Below, one piece after another: positions 59,558 to 64,000 of a stretch of 64,000 nt of DNA; positions within the stretch are counted from its first letter, which is position 1; each line of letters opens with the position of its first letter. The position numbers were made by a program, and so were the translations under genes. Below the pieces are notes generated by a model. It was not told the origin of the DNA. It did no database searches and saw only the letters and a list, made by a program, of their open reading frames with translations. Source of the DNA: Paractinoplanes bogorensis (lineage in GTDB: Bacteria; Actinomycetota; Actinomycetes; Mycobacteriales; Micromonosporaceae); the NCBI RefSeq assembly GCF_018829635.1, contig NZ_JAHKKG010000005.1:682001-746000 (forward strand), in the 5' to 3' direction.

Positions 59558-61801
59558 TCAGACGGTCCAGCTGTCCACCGTCTCGCCCATCCGGCCGGCG
59601 AACCGCGCGCCGGCCGGGGTGAGGCGGTCGCCGGAGCGAAGGGCCTCGATGGCCTCGGCGGTCCAGTCGCGGTAGGTGCGGTACAGCTTGCGGGCCTCCT
59701 CGCCCCCGGATTGCGAGGACCGGCGCCGCCAGACGTCGGCCACCGCGAGGTGTGCGTACGCCCCCTGCAGGGCGGCCTCGACCGGGCGCGGGTCGGGTCG
59801 CCAGCCCACCCGGAGCCGGTCGCCGGCGGCGTCGTCGGGCACCAGGTCGATCAGGTCGAGCACCGCGCCCAGCTTGGTGTGCTGGAACTCGTGGACCAGC
59901 AGCACCGCCAGCTCCCCGGGACCGGTCCGGGCCACGCCGAGCGCACCGAACGCGTGCCGCGAGGTGGCGCTGCGCAGGGTGCCGTCGGGGGCCGGGGCCA
60001 GCGGCACGATCGCCCGCAGACCGGCGCGCAGACCGTCCAGCTGGTCGGGGGCGTCCTCGGCCAGGTGCGTCCAGGCGCTTTGCAGGGCGGCGGCCCAGCT
60101 CTCGGCGTCGTCCCGGGCCAGGTATCCGGTAGCGGCGTGTTCGAGCCGGTCCCGGTACGGATCCGCGTCCTCGATCAGGATCCGTGCACCGGCCACCGTG
60201 CACCACCGGGCCGCATGCCAGCCGTGTGCCTCACCGCCGGAAGGGATCGCGACGCGGCCGCCCGGCCAGCGCAGCGTGAACGAACCCGGCCCGGCCACCA
60301 CGGTGACCTCGGCCGCCGGGGCCGCGAAGAAGCCCACTGTGGGCAGGTGGATGCGCCCGCCGTGGGCCCGCACCGGCACCTCGACCGGCAGACCGGCCCG
60401 CACCGCCACCGCCGCCGCGATCGCCGCGGCCCAGTCCGGGTCGCAGTCGCGGCCGCCGTCCAGGCAGCTCACCGCCCACGACCGGACGAACGGATGCCGC
60501 AGCACCTCGTCGAAGACCTCGGGCGCCCGCCGTTCCAGGTCGGCCAGCAGATGCCCGCCCGCGGCCGTCTCGCCGGCCACCTCCGCCACCAGGGCCCGGT
60601 TCACCGCCAGCTCGGCGTCGGCCAGCAGCGCCACCGCGCCGGCGTCGCCGTAGCCGTAGCCGAGGCCGTCGAAGGCGTCCGCCGGAAGCGCGCCGAGGTC
60701 GCCCGCGACCGGACCGGGGTGCTCGTTGATCGTGATGATGAGCTCCTTCAGGTCGGCGCAGTACACGGAGGGGTTGTCGAAGCCGCGGGCCGCGCTGTGC
60801 CGGTGCGCGGTCAGGCCGCCGCCGCACTGGCGCACGACCTCGCACGAACGGCACGTGGCTGACAGCGCGTCCAGGCCGGCCCGGCGGCGGCGCATGGCCG
60901 GGAGCTCGGTCACGTCGTCGGCCGAGGAGTCGAACACCGTCCGGCCGGTCGCTCCGCCGCCCGGCCCGGTGGTCTTCATCGAGTCGGGTTCCTCCCAGGC
61001 GCCGTCCGTCTCGATCACCACCACGTCGCCGGCGTCCAGCCCGACCGATTCGGTCTGGGTCGGGCCGCCGAGCCCGAGGGAGCGGATGGAGTCGAAAAGG
61101 CGTACGGGGAAAGGTTGTCCGTCGGAGGCCCAGCGCTCGTGGAAGGTGGTCAGCCAGGGGCCGAGCGGCTTGTCCGGCGGGGTGTCCCAGGTGGCGTGCG
61201 GCAGCAGCAGGTCGATCCGCGGCGGGTCCTCGGCGCGCAGGGCCTCGTACACGGCGATCGGGTCGTTGGCCGGGTCGATCGTGCACAACAGACCGGCGAA
61301 GATCTCGTCATGGCGGCGCAGCAGCGCGATCCCCCGCCGGGTCTGCGCGTGGCTGGAGGCGCCGTTGCGGTAACGGCGGTGGCGGTCGTTCTCGGGGCGG
61401 CCGCCGTCGAGGGAGATGCCGACCCGCACGTGGTGCTCGACGAGGAGCTCACACGTCGCGGCGTCGAGGCGGATGCCGTTGGTCTGCATCCGCAGGTCGA
61501 GCTCGCAGACCCGGGTGATCGTCGCGCGCAGCTCCTTGAGCACCGCTCGCAGCCGCCGCGGGCCGAGCAGCAACGGTTCGCCGCCGTGCAGCACGACGCC
61601 CACCCGGCCCAGGTCGTGGCGGGCGGCGTGCTGGGCGATCCGGCCCGCCGCGGCGTGCACGGTCTCGGGCGCCATCGCGAGGGGTCTGCCCCGCCACGAC
61701 TGGTCCGCGTGCTCGTAGATGTAGCAGTGGTCGCAGGCGAGATCGCAGCGGCTGTGCACCTTGAGCACGAAGTGGCGCAGCGGGCGCCACGGGGTCGTCA
61801 C
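59558..61801 (-). CDS. fxsB: Radical SAM/SPASM cyclophane-forming maturase FxsB
   Basis: A 747-residue peptide-modifying enzyme. The radical SAM cluster ligands are C19, C23 and C26 in HSRCDLACDHCYIYEH; the SPASM region at about residues 300-360 has CRSCEVVRQCGGG and VYCADLK for auxiliary clusters. The FxsB family is distinguished by a C-terminal domain with a HEXXH motif, here H637-H641 in LLVHEFQHTKL. It is expected to join an aromatic ring of the FxsA core to a neighbouring side chain, making a three-residue cyclophane. GTG start 61801, 6 bases after fxsA, so translation is coupled. Confidence 0.93.
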   Translation of the reverse strand: MTTPWRPLRHFVLKVHSRCDLACDHCYIYEHADQSWRGRPLAMAPETVHAAAGRIAQHAARHDLGRVGVVLHGGEPLLLGPRRLRAVLKELRATITRVCELDLRMQTNGIRLDAATCELLVEHHVRVGISLDGGRPENDRHRRYRNGASSHAQTRRGIALLRRHDEIFAGLLCTIDPANDPIAVYEALRAEDPPRIDLLLPHATWDTPPDKPLGPWLTTFHERWASDGQPFPVRLFDSIRSLGLGGPTQTESVGLDAGDVVVIETDGAWEEPDSMKTTGPGGGATGRTVFDSSADDVTELPAMRRRRAGLDALSATCRSCEVVRQCGGGLTAHRHSAARGFDNPSVYCADLKELIITINEHPGPVAGDLGALPADAFDGLGYGYGDAGAVALLADAELAVNRALVAEVAGETAAGGHLLADLERRAPEVFDEVLRHPFVRSWAVSCLDGGRDCDPDWAAAIAAAVAVRAGLPVEVPVRAHGGRIHLPTVGFFAAPAAEVTVVAGPGSFTLRWPGGRVAIPSGGEAHGWHAARWCTVAGARILIEDADPYRDRLEHAATGYLARDDAESWAAALQSAWTHLAEDAPDQLDGLRAGLRAIVPLAPAPDGTLRSATSRHAFGALGVARTGPGELAVLLVHEFQHTKLGAVLDLIDLVPDDAAGDRLRVGWRPDPRPVEAALQGAYAHLAVADVWRRRSSQSGGEEARKLYRTYRDWTAEAIEALRSGDRLTPAGARFAGRMGETVDSWTV

Positions 61802-61807
61802 CCGAGG

Positions 61808-61978
61808 TCAGATTCCCGACGAGAACGGCGTGACGTCCGCGCGGTCACGGACGCGTTCCAGACCCACGATGCGGCGGACGATCGTCGCCGACGCCGTCCG
61901 TTCGATCTGGTCGATCGGGCTGCGACGAGCCAGGTCGAGCGGGCGCGGAGCGGGCGTTTTCGCGGAAGGCAGCGGCAC
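61808..61978 (-). CDS. fxsA: FxSxx-COOH cyclophane RiPP precursor FxsA
   Basis: A 56-residue peptide gene. It starts at GTG 61978 (MPLPSAKTPAPRPLDLARRS) with a GGGGGAA ribosome binding site, continues with a helical leader (RTASATIVRRIVGLERVRDR) and ends PFSSGI at the C-terminus, so the last five residues F52-S53-S54-G55-I56 match the FxSxx-COOH family rule exactly. The maturase gene fxsB starts 6 bases downstream. The gene is short and lies inside antisense reading frames, so it is easily overlooked. Predicted crosslink: F52 with S54. Confidence 0.9.
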   Translation of the reverse strand: MPLPSAKTPAPRPLDLARRSPIDQIERTASATIVRRIVGLERVRDRADVTPFSSGI

Positions 61979-62014
61979 GACGATTCCCCCAGATCCCGGT
62001 CAAAGGCAATCCGA

Positions 62015-62043
62015 AGCATAGACAACACCTGAGGTCATGTCAC
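62015..62043 (-). promoter_or_regulatory. Promoter of the fxs operon
   Basis: On the minus strand, -35 GTGACA (62043-62038), a 17-nt spacer and -10 TATGCT (62020-62015) differ from the housekeeping consensus by only one or two bases. Transcription would begin near 62008, about 30 bases before fxsA. Confidence 0.65.
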
Positions 62044-62058
62044 GGGCACGCTGAGTGC

Positions 62059-62673
62059 TCACCGCCGGCGGAGCTTGACCGTGTTGTCCGTACGGTGGTG
62101 GGTCACCCCGTCGATCTCCTGCTCGCGCGGGTGTTCCTCGGCGAGGAGCACCTCCCAGCCGTCGCCTTCATCGAGCCGCAGTCCGGCGATGACCTCGTCC
62201 GGGCCGGGCAGCGGCGGCATGTTCTCGTGCCCCGGGCGGTGCCCCGGGCCGGTGTCCATGTGCCCCTCGATCAGCAGGATGCCGCCCGGGGCGACCGCGG
62301 CGGCGGCCCGGCGCAGGATGGCTTCCCGGTCGAACGCCTCCCAGAAGTGCAGGAACTGAGCGCTGACCAGGTCGTACGTGCCGTCGGGGAAGTCGGTGGC
62401 GAGGTCGTGCTTACGGAAGTCGATGGTCTCGATGCCGCGCTCGGCCGCGTGCTGTTGCGCGCGGCTCAACGCAACGCCGGAGATGTCGACCGCGGTCACC
62501 TGCCAGCCCTGCTGGGCCAGCCAGATGGCATCGCCGCCCTCGCCGCACCCGAGGTCGAGCGCCCGGCCCGGGGAAAGGTCGCTCACCTCGCGCACCAGCA
62601 CCACGTTGGGCCGGCCGCTCCAGATCCGGGTGCTCTCGCTGTACTGGGCGTCCCACGCTTGTTCGTTGCTCAT
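62059..62673 (-). CDS. Class I SAM-dependent methyltransferase
   Basis: A 204-residue methyltransferase with motif I ALDLGCGEGGDAIWLAQQG (about 37-56), post-I acidic VTAVDISGVAL, and a later YDLVSAQFLHFWEAFDREAI. It resembles small-molecule or thiopurine/thiol-type bacterial methyltransferases rather than RNA or protein enzymes, but the substrate is unknown. ATG 62673 was used; the upstream codons do not fit the family. The fxs promoter starts upstream of fxsA, downstream of this gene, so it is probably not part of the fxs operon. Confidence 0.85.
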   Translation of the reverse strand: MSNEQAWDAQYSESTRIWSGRPNVVLVREVSDLSPGRALDLGCGEGGDAIWLAQQGWQVTAVDISGVALSRAQQHAAERGIETIDFRKHDLATDFPDGTYDLVSAQFLHFWEAFDREAILRRAAAAVAPGGILLIEGHMDTGPGHRPGHENMPPLPGPDEVIAGLRLDEGDGWEVLLAEEHPREQEIDGVTHHRTDNTVKLRRR

Positions 62674-62723
62674 GGGACCAGCCTGCGGTCCGGCCGGCCC
62701 GGCGGACAACAAACGTTGCCGGA

Positions 62724-63296
62724 TCAGCAAAGCGTCTCGTGCACCGGTTCGGTCCAGACCTCGTTCACCCGCACCTGAACCACCTGGCCCTCCACCATGG
62801 CGAGGATCCAGTCGCGCTTCTGGGGACTGTCCAGGCAGTTCAGCTCGCCGGCCACGGTCAACTGGGCGACCGCCTCCGGTTCGAGGGTGACCGGTGTGCC
62901 GGCGGCCGCGTCCACCTCGTCGTAGGTGGGCATGTCGCCGACGCTGAAGCCGGGAAGGACCGCCGTGGTGATCCGCTCAAAGGCGAAATCGTCGGGCTGG
63001 CCGGCGCCCGACACCCGTACGGGGACCTGGTTGTGATTCTGCACGTCGACCTGGAACACGAAGACGTGCGCCTCGCGCGCGAACGACGTCCGCTGCTCGC
63101 TGCTGTCCCCGAGGCCGACCCGATGGATGTCGAACGACGGCGTCACGGCCGGAGCCGGAGTCGGAGTTGCAGCCACGCGGTCGTGCCGGGAACGGAACTC
63201 CACCACCCCGACCGCGATCAATGCGGCCACCACCAGCACACCGGTCAGAACACGACTGTGCCGACGGGGAGGAGCACCGTTCTCAAGAACATCCAC
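62724..63296 (-). CDS. Membrane-anchored protein of unknown function
   Basis: A 190-residue protein with a basic start (about 1-16), one membrane helix (LTGVLVVAALIAVGVVEF, about 17-35), a threonine/proline/alanine linker and an external beta-rich domain. Two cysteines, in NCLDS and at the end (TLC), might form a disulfide. No family recognised. It lies between the methyltransferase and the MerR gene on the same strand. Confidence 0.6.
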   Translation of the reverse strand: MDVLENGAPPRRHSRVLTGVLVVAALIAVGVVEFRSRHDRVAATPTPAPAVTPSFDIHRVGLGDSSEQRTSFAREAHVFVFQVDVQNHNQVPVRVSGAGQPDDFAFERITTAVLPGFSVGDMPTYDEVDAAAGTPVTLEPEAVAQLTVAGELNCLDSPQKRDWILAMVEGQVVQVRVNEVWTEPVHETLC

Positions 63297-63329
63297 AACT
63301 TGGGCAGGTTACCCATACCGCGCAAACGG

Positions 63330-63884
63330 TCAACCGGCGCGCTTGCGGGCCCGGCGGGCCGCGAGTTCGTCACCCTCGGACGGCGACGGATCGGTGCCGA
63401 CCGGCACCGGACCACCCGCGGGCTCGGCCGGCAGGTGCGACAGCGAGCCCTGGATCTCTTTGAAGGCGCCGCCGATCGCGATGCCGAACACGCCCTGACC
63501 GCCCTGCAGCAGGTCGACCACTTCCTCCGGCGACCGGCACTCGTACACCGTGGTGCCGTCGGAGATCAGCGTGATGCCGGCCAGATCCTCCACCCCGCGT
63601 GACCGGAGCGTCTCGATCGCCCGCCGGATGTTCTGCAACGACACCCCGGCGTCGAGCAGGCGCTTGACCACCTTGAGCACGACCAGGTCGCGGAACGAGT
63701 ACAGCCGCTGGGTGCCCGAGCCGGACGCGTCACGGATGCTGGGGATGACCAGCGTGGTCCGCGCCCAGTAGTCGAGCTGGCGGTAGCTGATGCCGACCGC
63801 CTGGCACGCCGTCACCCCGCGATAACCGACCGAGCCGTCCTCGCCGACGAGTGGACCCTCTTCTTCGAGAGGCTGCTCGTGCAC
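63330..63884 (-). CDS. MerR family regulator (Rv1830-type)
   Basis: A 184-residue regulator. The MerR helix-turn-helix is GYRGVTACQAVGISYRQLDY followed by WARTTLVIPS, then SGTQRLYSFRDLVVLKVVKR. The C-terminal part with LISDGTTVYECRSPEEVVDL and LLQGGQGVFGIAIGGAFKEI is the distinctive tail of the Rv1830-type actinobacterial regulators, which in mycobacteria lie near glycine cleavage genes. GTG 63884 follows a GGGGAGGT ribosome binding site and is preferred to an in-frame ATG at 63905. It lacks the cysteines of metal sensors. Confidence 0.88.
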   Translation of the reverse strand: MHEQPLEEEGPLVGEDGSVGYRGVTACQAVGISYRQLDYWARTTLVIPSIRDASGSGTQRLYSFRDLVVLKVVKRLLDAGVSLQNIRRAIETLRSRGVEDLAGITLISDGTTVYECRSPEEVVDLLQGGQGVFGIAIGGAFKEIQGSLSHLPAEPAGGPVPVGTDPSPSEGDELAARRARKRAG

Positions 63885-64000
63885 GCGACCACCTCCCCGC
63901 TTCACGGTGCCGCCGCTTCACCTGGACTTCACGAGCGTATATCTCAGAGCCCGCGGAAACAGCTAGGTAACCAAGCGACACGCCGCGACCGGGCGAGGCA

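Noticed and set aside
61798..62028. 76-codon minus-strand frame with Met start overlapping fxsA
   Set aside because: It is rich in R and S with no family features. The neighbouring frame from GTG 61978 encodes the FxSxx-COOH precursor with the correct C-terminus.

Overview
The window is GC-rich actinobacterial chromosome. Third positions are almost always G or C, GTG and TTG starts are frequent, stop and start codons often overlap in ATGA or GTGA form, and several -10 boxes sit only 6-8 nt before the start codon (leaderless transcripts). A WhiG/FliA-type sigma factor, a full bacteriophytochrome, an FxSxx-COOH peptide locus, a glycine-riboswitch-controlled gcvP and an Rv1830-type MerR regulator fit a filamentous actinomycete. 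Micromonosporaceae, perhaps Actinoplanes, is my inference; no rRNA or tRNA is present to settle it.

Layout. 0-3 kb: end of an epimerase, a threonine dehydratase, a hydrolase, and a FliA/WhiG sigma factor whose ribosome binding site lies inside a predicted hairpin. 3-11 kb: an ABC exporter plus DesKR-like two-component operon, a 2H phosphoesterase, an MMPL transporter and a second NarL-type kinase/regulator pair. 11-15.4 kb: a light-sensing module made of a bacteriophytochrome kinase, an Rcp1-like receiver and a SpoIIE/RsbU-type phosphatase. 15-21 kb: ATP-grasp enzyme, DoxX-like protein, DUF3626 protein, UppP, a tyrosine recombinase and an ABC-F ATPase. 21.2-23 kb: a lipoprotein, then a deletion scar in which the 3' halves of a divergent tetR and SDR gene abut, followed by an orphaned quinone oxidoreductase. 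23-27.4 kb: an NIS siderophore operon (two IucA/IucC synthetases and a type III PLP decarboxylase). 28-32 kb: Nudix and DinB genes separated by a 163-bp MITE-like element with TA duplications, then an EamA exporter divergent from an Lrp regulator, and peptide deformylase.

32-38 kb: a SigE-family sigma factor with a membrane partner, chorismate-binding PabB-like enzyme, DUF5999 protein and gcvP with its riboswitch. 38-44 kb: an aldo/keto reductase, two tandem RlaP-like nucleotidyltransferases, a small conserved protein, a tandem-repeat patch, a decayed gene of an unnamed family, a MarR/SgcJ divergent pair and an AbiEii-like nucleotidyltransferase. 44-53 kb: DUF3516 helicase translationally coupled to a KdpE-like regulator, a group of alpha/beta hydrolases with TetR (clear operator) and AraC regulators, an EcsC protein, a zinc-ribbon protein and a second relic of the same unnamed family.

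53.8-62 kb (minus strand) is the most interesting part: a complete FxSxx-COOH cyclophane RiPP operon in the order fxsA (56-residue precursor ending F-S-S-G-I), fxsB (radical SAM/SPASM with C-terminal HEXXH), two TIR-like proteins, and a 1273-residue ParA-like/NB-ARC/TPR protein, behind a near-consensus promoter. The precursor gene is small and easily missed. The window ends with a methyltransferase, a membrane-anchored protein and a MerR regulator.
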